Shown piece after piece: positions 9,718 through 19,008 of a stretch of 64,000 nucleotides of DNA. A program made the translations under genes and the position numbers. Source of the stretch: Jannaschia helgolandensis. GTDB lineage: Bacteria; Pseudomonadota; Alphaproteobacteria; Rhodobacterales; Rhodobacteraceae. The stretch lies in contig NZ_FNZQ01000002.1 in the NCBI RefSeq assembly GCF_900109285.1, positions 310,001 to 374,000 on the forward strand, read 5' to 3'. Within the stretch, counting starts at the first letter, position 1. The number at the start of each line of letters is the position of its first letter. The notes under the pieces were generated by a model. It was given only the letters and a program-made list of their open reading frames with translations, did no database searches and had not been told where the DNA came from.

Positions 9718-11208
9718 ATGACCACGTACGTCCTCGGCATCGATGGTGGCACCGAAAGCCTTCGGGCGCGAGTGTTCGATCTCTCCGGACGATCACTCGG
9801 CGATCATGCCGCGCCCTATGCGACCGATTTTCCCGCCCCCGGCCATGCCGAGCAGGACCCCGAGGCATGGTGGGCCGCCGCCGGGATTGCCACACGGGGT
9901 GCCATCGTGTCTTCGGGTGTGGACCCGGCGGACATCGCGGCGCTGGCTTGCGACACGACAAGCTGCACCGTCGTGGCGCTTGATGTGGCTGGAACCCCTG
10001 TCCGCCCTTGTCTTTTGTGGATGGACGTCCGCGGCCATCGGCAGGCAGCAGACGTTCTGGCCACCGGCGATCCCGCCCTGCGTATAAACGGCGGCGGTGC
10101 CGGGCCGGTCAGTCCGGAATGGATGCTGCCCAAGGCGCTCTGGATCAAACAGCACCAGCCCGATGTCTGGGCGCGTGCCGCGAAGGTGGGCGAATATCAA
10201 GACTTTCTGACACTGCGTATGACGGGGCGATGGGTCGCCTCGCTCAACAACATGACGATGCGATGGCATTATCAGACGCGCCATGGCGGCTGGCCCGACG
10301 CCCTGCTTGCGCAGATCGACCTGTCAGATCTGCGCGACCGTTGGCCCGCTGAATTTGCCGCTCCGGGCGAAGTGATCGGCCCCCTCACCCGCGAGGCCGC
10401 CGTCCATCTGGGCCTGCCCCAGACCTGTCAGGTCGTGCAAGGCGGGGCCGATGCTTTCATCGGCATGATCGGCCTGGGCGTGACACAGCCTGGCGATCTG
10501 GCGCTGATCACCGGGTCGTCGCACCTGCAACTGGGCGTCGCGATGCGAGAAACCCACGCGGGAGGCGTCTGGGGCACCTATGCGGATTGCGTTTATCCCA
10601 GGCGCCACATCATCGAGGGCGGCCAGACCTCTACCGGTTCAGTCATCGCCTGGTACAAGCGCAATTTCGCTCCCGATACCGCCTACGAGGATCTGAACGC
10701 CGCCGCCGCCGCCCTGCCGCCCGGGGCCGAGGGCTTGCTGGCAGTGGACCATTTCCAAGGCAACCGGACACCTCATACCGACGCGCTGGCCCGCGGGGCC
10801 GTCACCGGCTTGACGCTCAAGCACACCTCCGCACATGTCTATCGCGCGCTGATCGAAGGCATCTGCTTTGGCACCCGCTCCATCATCAGTGCCTTCGGCG
10901 GCGCATTCGAGGCGCGGCGCATCGTGGTTGCAGGCGGGGCCGTTAACGCGCCCTTCTGGCTGCAAACCCACGCCGATACGCTGGGCTTGCCGCTGGAGGT
11001 CACCGAACAGCCCGAGGCACCTTGTCTGGGTGCCGCTATCCTCGCCGCCGTCGGCGCCGGTGCTTATCCCGACATCGACGCGGGTTGCGCCGCCATGGTC
11101 CGCACGTCGCGCGTAATCGTGCCAGACATGGACGCACATGCTGCCTACGCCCCCATCTTTGACCGCTACCAAGCCGCCTTTGGCGCATTGAAGAAACTTC
11201 GTGAATGA
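9718..11208 (+). CDS. FGGY-family carbohydrate kinase
   Basis: A 496-residue ATP-dependent kinase of a ketose or related polyol. The first phosphate motif is VLGIDGGTESLRARVFD. The catalytic Asp lies in QGGADAFIG, and the ADP-binding region has ITGSSH and VVAGGAVNAPFW. It resembles ribulokinase-like FGGY proteins more than glycerol kinase. A strong GGGAGGGG site precedes ATG 9718. Its stop overlaps the E1 alpha start (ATGA), making it the first gene of a long operon. LsrK and RhaK, the kinases of the related AI-2 and rhamnose systems, belong to the same family, but the substrate here is not identifiable by eye. Confidence 0.92.
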   Translation: MTTYVLGIDGGTESLRARVFDLSGRSLGDHAAPYATDFPAPGHAEQDPEAWWAAAGIATRGAIVSSGVDPADIAALACDTTSCTVVALDVAGTPVRPCLLWMDVRGHRQAADVLATGDPALRINGGGAGPVSPEWMLPKALWIKQHQPDVWARAAKVGEYQDFLTLRMTGRWVASLNNMTMRWHYQTRHGGWPDALLAQIDLSDLRDRWPAEFAAPGEVIGPLTREAAVHLGLPQTCQVVQGGADAFIGMIGLGVTQPGDLALITGSSHLQLGVAMRETHAGGVWGTYADCVYPRRHIIEGGQTSTGSVIAWYKRNFAPDTAYEDLNAAAAALPPGAEGLLAVDHFQGNRTPHTDALARGAVTGLTLKHTSAHVYRALIEGICFGTRSIISAFGGAFEARRIVVAGGAVNAPFWLQTHADTLGLPLEVTEQPEAPCLGAAILAAVGAGAYPDIDAGCAAMVRTSRVIVPDMDAHAAYAPIFDRYQAAFGALKKLRE

Positions 11209-12209
11209 CCTTTGCAAACGACGCTCCCCTCGCCCGCTATCGTACGATGCGCCGGATCCGAACCTTCGAGGAGCGGGTGGGGGAATTGTTCCTCAAAGGC
11301 GAATCCGCAGGATCCATGCTGCATCTGTCCATCGGAGAGGAGGCCGTCGTCGGCCTGACTGACCACATGGCCGAAGGCGATACGTTCACCACCCACCACC
11401 GCGGCCACGGCATATTTCTGGCGCGCGGGGCCGATCCGATGCGGATGCTGGCCGAAATCGCTGGACGCGAGGCCGGGTATTGTCGTGGCAAGGGTGGCTC
11501 CATGCATATCGCAGATCGAGGTCTGGGTCATCTGGGCGCGAACGCCATCGTCGGTGGCGGCATCCCGCATGTGGTGGGAGCCGGGATCACAGCGCGCAAC
11601 ACCGGCACGCGGGTCGTATCAGTGGCTTTCTTCGGCGACGGTGGCATGGGTCAGGGTATTCTGTACGAGGCGATGAACATGGCCGCGCTCTGGAAGCTTC
11701 CGGTCGTGTTCTGCTGCATCAACAACCAGTACGGCATGGGAACGCGGGTCGACCGCTCTGCCGGACGACAGGATTTCCCCGCACGGGCCGAGGCGTTCGG
11801 ACTGCGGGCCGCCCGCGCCGACGGATCGGACGTCGAGGCGGTGCATGACGCGGCGCAGGCCATCGTCGAGGGGGCCCGCGACGGACAGCCCGGCTTCATG
11901 GAGATCGACGCCTACCGCTTCCACGGTCATGCACGCATGGACAAATCACCCTATCGCACCCCGGAGGAGGAGGAGGAGGGCCGCGCCCGCGACCCGCTTG
12001 CCACTGCCCGCACGTCTCTGGCCGACGACACCTTGCTCGACACCATCGACGCCGAGGCGGAGGCTGAGATGGATACCGCCATGAAGACCGCCATCGCCGC
12101 CACCCCTCCGGCATCGGACACGATGTTCCAGGACGTCTACGACCCGTCCACCCCCGCGCCGCGTCCGCAGCGCGCCCGCCTCGCCGATGTTCTGGAGGAA
12201 CGAGCATGA
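11205..12209 (+). CDS. Thiamine-dependent 2-oxo acid/acetoin dehydrogenase E1, alpha subunit
   Basis: A 334-residue alpha subunit of a heterotetrameric E1 of the PDH/acetoin dehydrogenase type. It contains the early RTFEERV helix, HRGHGIFLARG, GKGGSMHI and the thiamine diphosphate motif from FFGDGGMGQG to INNQYGMG. It overlaps both neighbours by four bases. In known systems E1 forms the C2-thiamine adduct and reductively acylates lipoamide. No branched-chain or pyruvate enzymes are nearby. The combination with an AcoC-like E2 points to an acetoin-dehydrogenase-type reaction on a hydroxyketone, here probably sugar-derived. Confidence 0.92.
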   Translation: MTFANDAPLARYRTMRRIRTFEERVGELFLKGESAGSMLHLSIGEEAVVGLTDHMAEGDTFTTHHRGHGIFLARGADPMRMLAEIAGREAGYCRGKGGSMHIADRGLGHLGANAIVGGGIPHVVGAGITARNTGTRVVSVAFFGDGGMGQGILYEAMNMAALWKLPVVFCCINNQYGMGTRVDRSAGRQDFPARAEAFGLRAARADGSDVEAVHDAAQAIVEGARDGQPGFMEIDAYRFHGHARMDKSPYRTPEEEEEGRARDPLATARTSLADDTLLDTIDAEAEAEMDTAMKTAIAATPPASDTMFQDVYDPSTPAPRPQRARLADVLEERA

Positions 12210-13198
12210 CCCAGACCACATATCGCGACGCCCTGCTTCAGGCCCTGCTGGATGCGATGGATGCCGACGAGACAGTTATTCTGATGGGCGAGGAGGTCGG
12301 GCTTTACGGCGGGGCTTACGGTGTGACCAAGGGTATGCTCGACCGGTTCGGGGCCAACCGCGTGATCGACACGCCCATTTCCGAGCCTGCAATCGTCGGG
12401 GCTGCCATTGGCGCAGCGATGACCGGGCTGCGCCCCGTGGCCGAGATCATGTACGTGGATTTCGCGGGTATGGTCATGGACCAGCTCGCCAATCAGGCGG
12501 CCAAGTCGCGCTATATGTTCGGCGGTCAGATCGGCGTACCGATGGTTCTGCGCACCCAGGGCGGCACCGGCCGGTCGGCGGCGGCCCAGCACTCCCAGTC
12601 GCTGGAGGCCTGGATGATGCACACCCCCGGATTGCGCCTGTGCATGCCCGGCACGGTGTCGGATGCCTATCACCTTTTGCGCGACGCCATGCGACAGCCG
12701 GACCCGGTGGTCTTCATCGAGCACAAGGGGCTGTATACGATGAAGGGCGAGATCGGGGATGTGCCTGATGCGCCATGGGGCCAACCTGCGATCCGCCGCC
12801 GGGGCGGCGACCTGACCATCGCCAGCTATTCGCGCATGTTGCAGGAAACGCTGACTGCCGCCGAGGCCCTTGCCCCCGAAATCGAGACCGAAGTCGTCGA
12901 TCTTCGCTGCCTCAACCCGCTGGACGACGGCCCCTTGATGGACAGCGTGCGCCGTACCGGACGCTGCCTGATCGTGACCGAAGCCGTGACCACATGCTCC
13001 GTCGCATCCGAGATCGCGGCGCGTGTCAGCGAACAGTGTTTCGACTGGTTGGAAGAGCCGCCCCTGCGTTTGGGCGGCGAGGATATTCCCATCCCCGTCT
13101 CGCCCGCCCTGGAACGCGCCTCGATCCCCGACGCGCGTCTGATCGAAGACGTCGCGCGCTGGCTTGTCGCGCGGGAGGCACCGTCATGGGCCGCGTAA
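12206..13198 (+). CDS. Thiamine-dependent dehydrogenase E1, beta subunit
   Basis: A 330-residue beta subunit pairing with the preceding alpha subunit. It has MGEEVGLYGGAYGVTKG, the ISEPAIVGAAIG segment whose Glu activates thiamine, MYVDFAGMVMDQL and the conserved C-terminal transketolase domain (VVDLRCLNPLDDGP). Length and motifs match AcoB/PdhB proteins, and all expected blocks are present. It overlaps the alpha gene by four bases, and its 3' end overlaps the E2 gene by 13 bases in another frame. The strong coupling indicates stoichiometric synthesis of the complex. Confidence 0.92.
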   Translation: MTQTTYRDALLQALLDAMDADETVILMGEEVGLYGGAYGVTKGMLDRFGANRVIDTPISEPAIVGAAIGAAMTGLRPVAEIMYVDFAGMVMDQLANQAAKSRYMFGGQIGVPMVLRTQGGTGRSAAAQHSQSLEAWMMHTPGLRLCMPGTVSDAYHLLRDAMRQPDPVVFIEHKGLYTMKGEIGDVPDAPWGQPAIRRRGGDLTIASYSRMLQETLTAAEALAPEIETEVVDLRCLNPLDDGPLMDSVRRTGRCLIVTEAVTTCSVASEIAARVSEQCFDWLEEPPLRLGGEDIPIPVSPALERASIPDARLIEDVARWLVAREAPSWAA

Positions 13199-14370
13199 TC
13201 CTCACCCTGCCCCGTCTGGGCGAGACGATGGAGGAGGCGAAGGTCACCGAATGGCTCGTCGTCATCGGCGCAGTCTATGCACGCGGGGACGTCCTGCTGG
13301 AGGTGGAAACCGACAAGACCGTCGTCGAAGTGCCCGCGCTGGCCGCAGGCACTCTGCTGAAACAGCTTGTGGCCCCCGGCGACATGGTTGAACTCGACGC
13401 ACCCATCGCCGAGGTCGAGCAGGAAGGTGATGTTTCGGTCGCCGGTCCCGAGCCTACGGCACCGATTCCGACCGCCGATATGCCGGCCCCGACGAAACCT
13501 GCACCGACGCCGCCGTCCGCACCACGAGACGCCAGCGGCCGCATCGCCGCTTCTCCCGCCGCGCGGGCCGAGGCACGCAGACGCGGGGTGTCGCTTTCAG
13601 GTATGTCCGGCAGCGGGCGGCGCGGGCGCATTACCGCCGATGACGTCGGGGGCGATGATGACGGAACCGTTGTCCTGATCCACGGCCTGTTCGACAATTC
13701 GACCGGCTGGCGCGGCTTGCCGCAGCGCCTGGCGCGACGCGGCCTCGCCTGTATCACGCTTGACCTGCCTGGCCACGGTACCGACACCACGTCTGCCGAC
13801 ACATTTGATCAGGCAGCGGCCCTGCTGGCCGACCGCCTCCCCATTGGTCCTCTGCACCTCGTCGGCCATTCGCTCGGGGCCGCCCTTGCCGCGCGCCTTG
13901 CCACCCGGATCGGTGCGCGTGCGCGGTCCCTGACACTTTTCGCACCTGCCGGTCTAGGGGCTGCGATCTCGGCAGACTTTCTGACAGGTATGGCACAAGC
14001 CAGTTCCGCAGAGGCATTGAAGACAGTGCTGGCCCTTCTGGACGGCGGACCGATCTCCGACGCAGCCATTGCACAGCAACTGCCCCAGCATCTCGCGGGC
14101 CTCGCCGTACGGTCCCGGCTGGCCGAAGCGGTCGCGCGGGATGGCAGGCAACAGATCGACGCCACGGCCGACATTGCAGCCGCGCCCTGCCCCGTCACGG
14201 TCGTCTTCGGAACCGCCGATCGGATCCTTGACTGGCGCGATGTAGCCCATCTGCCGGCCGAGACGCGCATCCACCTCATCCCGAACGCGGGGCACCTGCC
14301 CCATCTTGTTCGGCCCGATCTTGCCGCAGCGCTCATCGCGCCCCGGCATGACCCTGCGGAAACTGCTTGA
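13186..14370 (+). CDS. AcoC-like E2: lipoyl domain, E3-binding domain, alpha/beta hydrolase
   Basis: A 394-residue multidomain protein. Residues 1-80 form a lipoyl domain with the lipoylation Lys at about 44 (VETDKTVVE). A Pro/Ala linker leads to a peripheral subunit-binding domain (about 115-155, [16 protein letters not shown], then GRITADDV). Residues about 160-390 are an alpha/beta hydrolase fold with Ser229 (GHSLGAA), Asp345 and His370. Acetoin dehydrogenase E2 (AcoC) has this design instead of the CAT core of PDH. ATG 13186 lies inside the E1 beta gene. No E3 (dihydrolipoyl dehydrogenase) is encoded nearby, so it must be borrowed from another complex. The acyl group moved may be acetyl or glycolyl. 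Confidence 0.88.
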   Translation: MGRVILTLPRLGETMEEAKVTEWLVVIGAVYARGDVLLEVETDKTVVEVPALAAGTLLKQLVAPGDMVELDAPIAEVEQEGDVSVAGPEPTAPIPTADMPAPTKPAPTPPSAPRDASGRIAASPAARAEARRRGVSLSGMSGSGRRGRITADDVGGDDDGTVVLIHGLFDNSTGWRGLPQRLARRGLACITLDLPGHGTDTTSADTFDQAAALLADRLPIGPLHLVGHSLGAALAARLATRIGARARSLTLFAPAGLGAAISADFLTGMAQASSAEALKTVLALLDGGPISDAAIAQQLPQHLAGLAVRSRLAEAVARDGRQQIDATADIAAAPCPVTVVFGTADRILDWRDVAHLPAETRIHLIPNAGHLPHLVRPDLAAALIAPRHDPAETA

Positions 14371-14407
14371 TCGAGCTGCTCCGCTGTTTACCGTGCGTAG
14401 GCATAAC

Positions 14408-14423
14408 CCCGGTTGAGACCGGG
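14408..14423 (+). other. Intercistronic hairpin
   Basis: CCCGGT and ACCGGG pair around the TGAG loop, in the 74-base gap between the E2 gene and the substrate-binding protein gene. There is no T-run, so it is more likely an RNA-stability or processing element than a terminator. Confidence 0.4.
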
Positions 14424-14444
14424 ATAACTTCTGGGAGGAAGACA

Positions 14445-15428
14445 ATGAAACACCTGATCACCACCGCCGCTGCGTTGATGGCGACAACGATGCTGGCCAC
14501 ACCCGTTCTGGCGGACGCCCATAGCAAGCAGATGGCCACCGTCGTCAAGATCGATGGCATCGCCTGGTTCAACCGCATGCGTCTGGGCGTGGATGAGTAC
14601 GCCGCCGAGACCGGCAATAACGCCTATCTGGTAGGTCCGGCCCAGGCCGACCCGCAGCAGCAGGTCGCGCTGATCGAGGACATGATCGCGCAGGGTGTCG
14701 ATGCCCTTCTGGTCGTGCCTATGTCGCCAGAAGCGATCGAGCCTGTGCTGGGCCGTGCGATGGACGCTGGCATCACCGTCATCACCCACGAGGCGGCGAG
14801 CCAGGAAAACACCCTGTATGACATCGAGGCCTTCAAGAACGAGGACTTCGGCGCCAACCTGATGGATCGCATGGCCGCCTGCATGGAGGAGGAGGGCGAA
14901 TATGCCGTATTTGTCGGTTCGCTGGGCAGCCAGACCCACAATCAGTGGGTCGACGGCGCGATCGCCCGACAGCAGGAAGCCTATCCAAACATGACTCTCG
15001 TCGGCGATAAGAACGAGACCGCCGACGATCAGCAGCAGGCCTATGCCAAGGCCCAGGAAGTGCTGCGGGCCTTCCCGAACATCAAGGGCTTGCAAGGATC
15101 TGCCTCGACCGACGTGGCCGGTATCGGCCTCGCCATCGAGGAGCGCGGGATGGAGGACGCGACCTGCGTCTTCGGCACGTCACTGCCGTCCATCGCGGGT
15201 CAGTACATGGAGACGGGAGCCGTCGACGGCATCGGCTTCTGGGATCCCAAGATTGCGGGCATCGCGATGAACAAGGTCGCGATGATGGTGATGAACGGCG
15301 AAGAGATCACCGACGGCATGGACCTCGGGCTTGAAGGCTACGAGGCCGTGACGCTGGAAGGCAAGGTCATAACCGGCAAGGCCTTCGTCGACGTCGATGC
15401 GTCCAATATGGGCGAATACGACTTCTGA
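14445..15428 (+). CDS. Sugar ABC transporter, periplasmic substrate-binding protein
   Basis: A 327-residue secreted binding protein. The first 23 residues are a signal peptide ([17 protein letters not shown], cleavage at VLADA). The mature part is a type I periplasmic sugar-binding fold with [21 protein letters not shown], which resembles LsrB/RhaS proteins. It captures the sugar for the downstream ATPase and permeases. GGGAGG precedes ATG 14445; the frame upstream of it is not conserved. Hairpins flank the gene, as is common where the binding protein must exceed the membrane components. The ligand is unknown. Confidence 0.92.
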   Translation: MKHLITTAAALMATTMLATPVLADAHSKQMATVVKIDGIAWFNRMRLGVDEYAAETGNNAYLVGPAQADPQQQVALIEDMIAQGVDALLVVPMSPEAIEPVLGRAMDAGITVITHEAASQENTLYDIEAFKNEDFGANLMDRMAACMEEEGEYAVFVGSLGSQTHNQWVDGAIARQQEAYPNMTLVGDKNETADDQQQAYAKAQEVLRAFPNIKGLQGSASTDVAGIGLAIEERGMEDATCVFGTSLPSIAGQYMETGAVDGIGFWDPKIAGIAMNKVAMMVMNGEEITDGMDLGLEGYEAVTLEGKVITGKAFVDVDASNMGEYDF

Positions 15429-15449
15429 TCGTCCCGATCCTCTCCTTGG

Positions 15450-15475
15450 CGCGCCCCCCAAATCGTGGGGGCGCG
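15450..15475 (+). other. GC-rich hairpin after the binding-protein gene
   Basis: CGCGCCCCC (15450-15458) pairs with GGGGGCGCG (15467-15475) around an 8-base loop. It lies between the stop of the substrate-binding protein and the start of the ATPase gene, with no T tract. Such elements often protect the upstream mRNA and attenuate downstream expression. Confidence 0.6.
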
Positions 15476-15494
15476 TCCACAACAGGGACGTACC

Positions 15495-16997
15495 ATGGCC
15501 AAGAACCCAGAGACGATGCCGCTCGTGACGCTGGAGTCGGTTACGAAACGCTACGCCGCGATCACCGCGCTGGACGGCGTCGACCTGAACATCCACGCCG
15601 GAGAGGCCGTGTGCCTTGCCGGTGAGAACGGATCGGGCAAATCGACGCTCATCAAGGTGCTGGTGGGGGTGGAACAACCCTCGGCGGGTCGTGTCCTGTT
15701 CGACGGCGTGCCCCAGACCCGGCTGACCCCGACGACCGCGACCTCCGCCGGGGTCCAGGTCATTTTTCAGGATTTCAGCCTGTTCCCGAACCTGTCCGTC
15801 GCCGAGAACATCTCGATGACCGCCGAACGGGCAACCGGCACGCTTATGGTGCGTCGAGCCCGCGCCCGCGCCCGCGCCGCTGAAGTGCTGGCGCGCGTCG
15901 GCGTGGACCTAGACCTCGACGCCCGCGTCGAACGCCTGCCCGTCGCGCACAAGCAACTGGTCGCGATCTGCCGTGCGCTTGCCGCTGATGCGCGCCTCAT
16001 CATCATGGACGAGCCGACGACCGCCCTGACCGAACGCGAGGTCGCGCGCCTGCTGGACCTTATACGCAGGCTCAAGGCCGATGGCGTGGCCGTCCTTTTC
16101 GTGTCCCACAAGCTGGCCGAAGTGCTGGAGGTTTGCGAGACTGTCGTCGTCTTGCGCAACGGGGCCAAGGTCGCCGAAGGACCCGCTGCCGACTTCGACT
16201 CCGCCTCGCTGACGCGGGCGATGACCGGGCGAGACGTGGCTTCCGGCCCGCCGACCCCTCTGGATGCCGCTGCACCACCATTGCTCCGCGTCGATGGGCT
16301 GTGCCGCGCCGGGGCCTTCGAAGACGTTTCGTTATCTTTGCGCGCAGGCGAGGTTCTGGGGGTGGCGGGCCTGCTGGGTTCGGGGCGCACGACGCTGGCC
16401 AAGGCGCTGTTCGGACTGGCCCGACCCGACCGGGGCCAAGTGACATTGAACGGCGCGGCCATTCCGCTGGGCGATCCCATCGCGGCGGCGGCGGCAGGCA
16501 TCGGCTACGTCCCTGAAGACCGCCTGACTGAAGGCCTGTTTCTGGAACAGAGCATCGCCCACAACATCGCCGTCGGTCGTTTCGACGCCCATTCGCACAG
16601 CGGTGTGCTCAACCTGAAAAACCTTTGGGAGGAGGCCACAGTCTGGCTGAAACGCCTGTCGGTCAAGGCCCCCGACCCGACCGCCCCGGTCCGCTCCTTG
16701 TCTGGCGGAAATCAACAGCGCGTGGTGCTGGCCCGCTGGATGGCCCGCAAGCCGCGCGTCCTGATCCTGAACGGTCCCAGCGTCGGCGTCGACGTCGGGT
16801 CCAAGGCGGAAATCCACGGCATCATGGCCGATCTGGCCGCCAAAGGTCTGGGCGTCATCGTCATCTCCGACGACCTGCCCGAGTTGCTGGCCACCTGTCA
16901 CCGCATTCTAGTGATGAAGGACGGCATCATCACCGAAGAAGTTTCGGGCGGTGCAGGCGTCACCGAGTCCGAACTGAGCCACAGGCTCGCGTCATGA
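15495..16997 (+). CDS. Sugar ABC transporter, dual ATPase protein
   Basis: A 500-residue cytoplasmic ATPase with two fused nucleotide-binding domains, the RbsA/LsrA/RhaT architecture. Domain 1 has Walker A GENGSGKST and Walker B LIIMDEPTTAL. Its signature segment reads LPVAHKQLVAICR, as usual in this family. Domain 2 has the degenerate Walker A GLLGSGRTT and the signature LSGGNQQRVVLARW. ATG 15495 (AGGGA upstream) begins a good N-terminus before VTLESVTKRY. Its stop overlaps the first permease start. It powers import of the pathway sugar. Confidence 0.94.
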   Translation: MAKNPETMPLVTLESVTKRYAAITALDGVDLNIHAGEAVCLAGENGSGKSTLIKVLVGVEQPSAGRVLFDGVPQTRLTPTTATSAGVQVIFQDFSLFPNLSVAENISMTAERATGTLMVRRARARARAAEVLARVGVDLDLDARVERLPVAHKQLVAICRALAADARLIIMDEPTTALTEREVARLLDLIRRLKADGVAVLFVSHKLAEVLEVCETVVVLRNGAKVAEGPAADFDSASLTRAMTGRDVASGPPTPLDAAAPPLLRVDGLCRAGAFEDVSLSLRAGEVLGVAGLLGSGRTTLAKALFGLARPDRGQVTLNGAAIPLGDPIAAAAAGIGYVPEDRLTEGLFLEQSIAHNIAVGRFDAHSHSGVLNLKNLWEEATVWLKRLSVKAPDPTAPVRSLSGGNQQRVVLARWMARKPRVLILNGPSVGVDVGSKAEIHGIMADLAAKGLGVIVISDDLPELLATCHRILVMKDGIITEEVSGGAGVTESELSHRLAS

Positions 16998-18037
16998 CGG
17001 TACAGACAGACTTGACCACAGGCGCAACACAACACAGGCGAAACAGGATGAAATCCATCGACTGGGCCCGCAACGAAACCCTCGTCTTCGTCGTTATCGT
17101 CGCGTTCTGTGCGCTGGCGGCCATCAGCGACCCGAACTTCCTGTCGATCCCGACACTGACCGACCTGATGCGCAATTCGATCGTGCTTGGCATCTTTGCC
17201 GTAGGCGCGATGGTTGTGCTGGTATCAGGCGGCATCGACGTCAGCTTCACCGCCGTCGCCGCCTTCGCGATGTATGCCACGACGGTCCTGTTGCGCGACC
17301 TTGCCCCCGACCTGCCCTGGCCGCTGGCGTTTGCGATTGCCACGATGATCGGTGCCGTTCTGGGGTCGATCAACGGCGTGCTTATCGCATTCTGCGGTTT
17401 GCCGACGCTGATCGTTACACTGGGCACGCTGTCGGTGTTCCGTGGGTCCCTGCTGACTTTTGTCGGCACGCTGCAAATCTCGAACCTTCCGCCGGGGATG
17501 CGTGATTTCAGTCGCTGGATGATGGTTCGCGGTACCAATTCGGACGGCTCGTTCTATTCGCTGCCATGGGCCTTCGCGGCGCTGGTCATCATCGTGGCTG
17601 CGACTTGGTTCATCCTGAACCGCACCATGTTGGGCCGTGCGATCTATGCCATTGGGGGCGCGCCCGAAAGCGCGCGACGGATCGGCATAAACGTGCGCCG
17701 GACGCAGTTTTTCATCTATGTCTTCGTCGGTGCGTTGGCAGGCCTTGCAGGCATCATCCACGCATCGATGGCCCGCATCTCGAATCCGTTCGACCTGGTC
17801 GGTCTGGAACTTAGCGTGATCGCCGCCGTCGTGCTGGGTGGCGCGCGTCTGACCGGGGGTGTCGGCACGCTGACCGGTACGTTGCTGGGCGTTGCGCTGA
17901 TCGTGCTTGTGCGCAATTCGCTGATCGTGATCGGCATTCCCTCGACCTGGCAATCGGTCGCGATCGGCGTCCTGATCATTGTCGGCACCGGCCTGCCCGC
18001 GTGGCAGGCGAAACGTGCGGAGGCGCGGGAAACATGA
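16994..18037 (+). CDS. Sugar ABC transporter permease 1
   Basis: A 347-residue inner-membrane permease of the ribose/AI-2/rhamnose type (BPD_transp_2) with about eight to ten hydrophobic segments. Family blocks include GGIDVSFTAVAAFA, CGLPTLIVTLGTLSVFRG and AVVLGGARLTGGVGTLTGTLLG. ATG 16994 overlaps the ATPase stop by four bases. An internal ATG at 17048 begins closer to the first hydrophobic segment and cannot be excluded. Two different permeases in one operon match LsrC/LsrD and RhaP/RhaQ rather than the homodimeric RbsC. Confidence 0.92.
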   Translation: MTVQTDLTTGATQHRRNRMKSIDWARNETLVFVVIVAFCALAAISDPNFLSIPTLTDLMRNSIVLGIFAVGAMVVLVSGGIDVSFTAVAAFAMYATTVLLRDLAPDLPWPLAFAIATMIGAVLGSINGVLIAFCGLPTLIVTLGTLSVFRGSLLTFVGTLQISNLPPGMRDFSRWMMVRGTNSDGSFYSLPWAFAALVIIVAATWFILNRTMLGRAIYAIGGAPESARRIGINVRRTQFFIYVFVGALAGLAGIIHASMARISNPFDLVGLELSVIAAVVLGGARLTGGVGTLTGTLLGVALIVLVRNSLIVIGIPSTWQSVAIGVLIIVGTGLPAWQAKRAEARET

Positions 18038-19008
18038 TGGGCCGCATCCTGCAGTCGACCGAAGGTCGGTTGGCGATCATAACTCTGGTCGTTTTCATCA
18101 CCATGTCGATCCTGGCACCCGAGAGGTTCCTGTCGCCCGCCAACCTGACATCCATGGCCTTCCAATTCCCCGAATTCGCGATCCTGGCGCTGGCCGTCGC
18201 GGTCGCCATGCTGACCGGGGGGATCGACTTGTCCGTCGTCGGCGCCGCCAACCTCTCCGCCGTGGTCGCGGCCTTGTTCATGAGCCAGTTCGCAGGCACG
18301 GTAGCGGATGGCGGCACAGGCACCGGCATCCTGCTGGCGGCCATAGCCTTGTCGCTGGCCGTGGGTCTGGTGACGGGTCTGTTCAACGGTATCCTCGTGG
18401 CGACCTTCGGGCTGCCGCCGATCCTTGCGACTCTGGGCACAGGCCTGATTTACACAGGACTTGCCATCGCCATGACCGGGGGCAGCGCGGTGATGGGCCT
18501 GCCGCCCGCCGTGGCCTGGGTCGGCAACGGCACGCTGCTTGATATCCCGGTGCCGCTGGTCATTTTCTCCGCTCTTGCCATCGCCCTGGGCTGGGTTCTG
18601 AAACGCACTGCCTTCGGGCTCAAGACCCGCATGTTCGGTGCAAACCCCCTTGCCGCGCGCTACGCCGCGATGGACACGGGCCGCGTCCTGCTCAAGGTCT
18701 ATGCCCTGTGTGGCGTGCTGTCGGCCATCGCGGGACTAATCGTCATGTCGCGCGCCAATTCGGCCAAGGCCGATTACGGCAGCAGCTATCTGCTGCTGGC
18801 CGTCCTCATCGCGGTGCTAGGCGGGGTGAATCCTTATGGCGGATACGGTCGGATTGTCGGCGTTGTCCTCGCCGTTCTGTCGATGCAATTCCTGTCTTCG
18901 GGCCTGAACCTGCTGCAAGTCACCAACTTCGCGCGCGAAATGATCTGGGGCGTTTTGCTGATCGGCGTGATGCTTATCAACCTTCTCACCTTCCGGAGGA
19001 AATCATGA
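18034..19008 (+). CDS. Sugar ABC transporter permease 2
   Basis: A 324-residue partner permease of the same family with many membrane segments. Motifs are TGGIDLSVVGAANLSA, FGLPPILATLGTGLIYTG and LLAVLIAVLGGVNPYGGYG. It starts at an ATG overlapping the previous stop, with GCGGAGG upstream. Together with permease 1 it forms the heterodimeric channel. Its last codons overlap the DhaK start. Confidence 0.92.
   Translation: MMGRILQSTEGRLAIITLVVFITMSILAPERFLSPANLTSMAFQFPEFAILALAVAVAMLTGGIDLSVVGAANLSAVVAALFMSQFAGTVADGGTGTGILLAAIALSLAVGLVTGLFNGILVATFGLPPILATLGTGLIYTGLAIAMTGGSAVMGLPPAVAWVGNGTLLDIPVPLVIFSALAIALGWVLKRTAFGLKTRMFGANPLAARYAAMDTGRVLLKVYALCGVLSAIAGLIVMSRANSAKADYGSSYLLLAVLIAVLGGVNPYGGYGRIVGVVLAVLSMQFLSSGLNLLQVTNFAREMIWGVLLIGVMLINLLTFRRKS

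Noticed and set aside
9718-19008. A true Lsr (AI-2) uptake operon
   Set aside because: The kinase, transporter and regulator types fit, but lsrF and lsrG are missing and E1/E2 and DhaKL genes are present, so AI-2 is kept only as an alternative.
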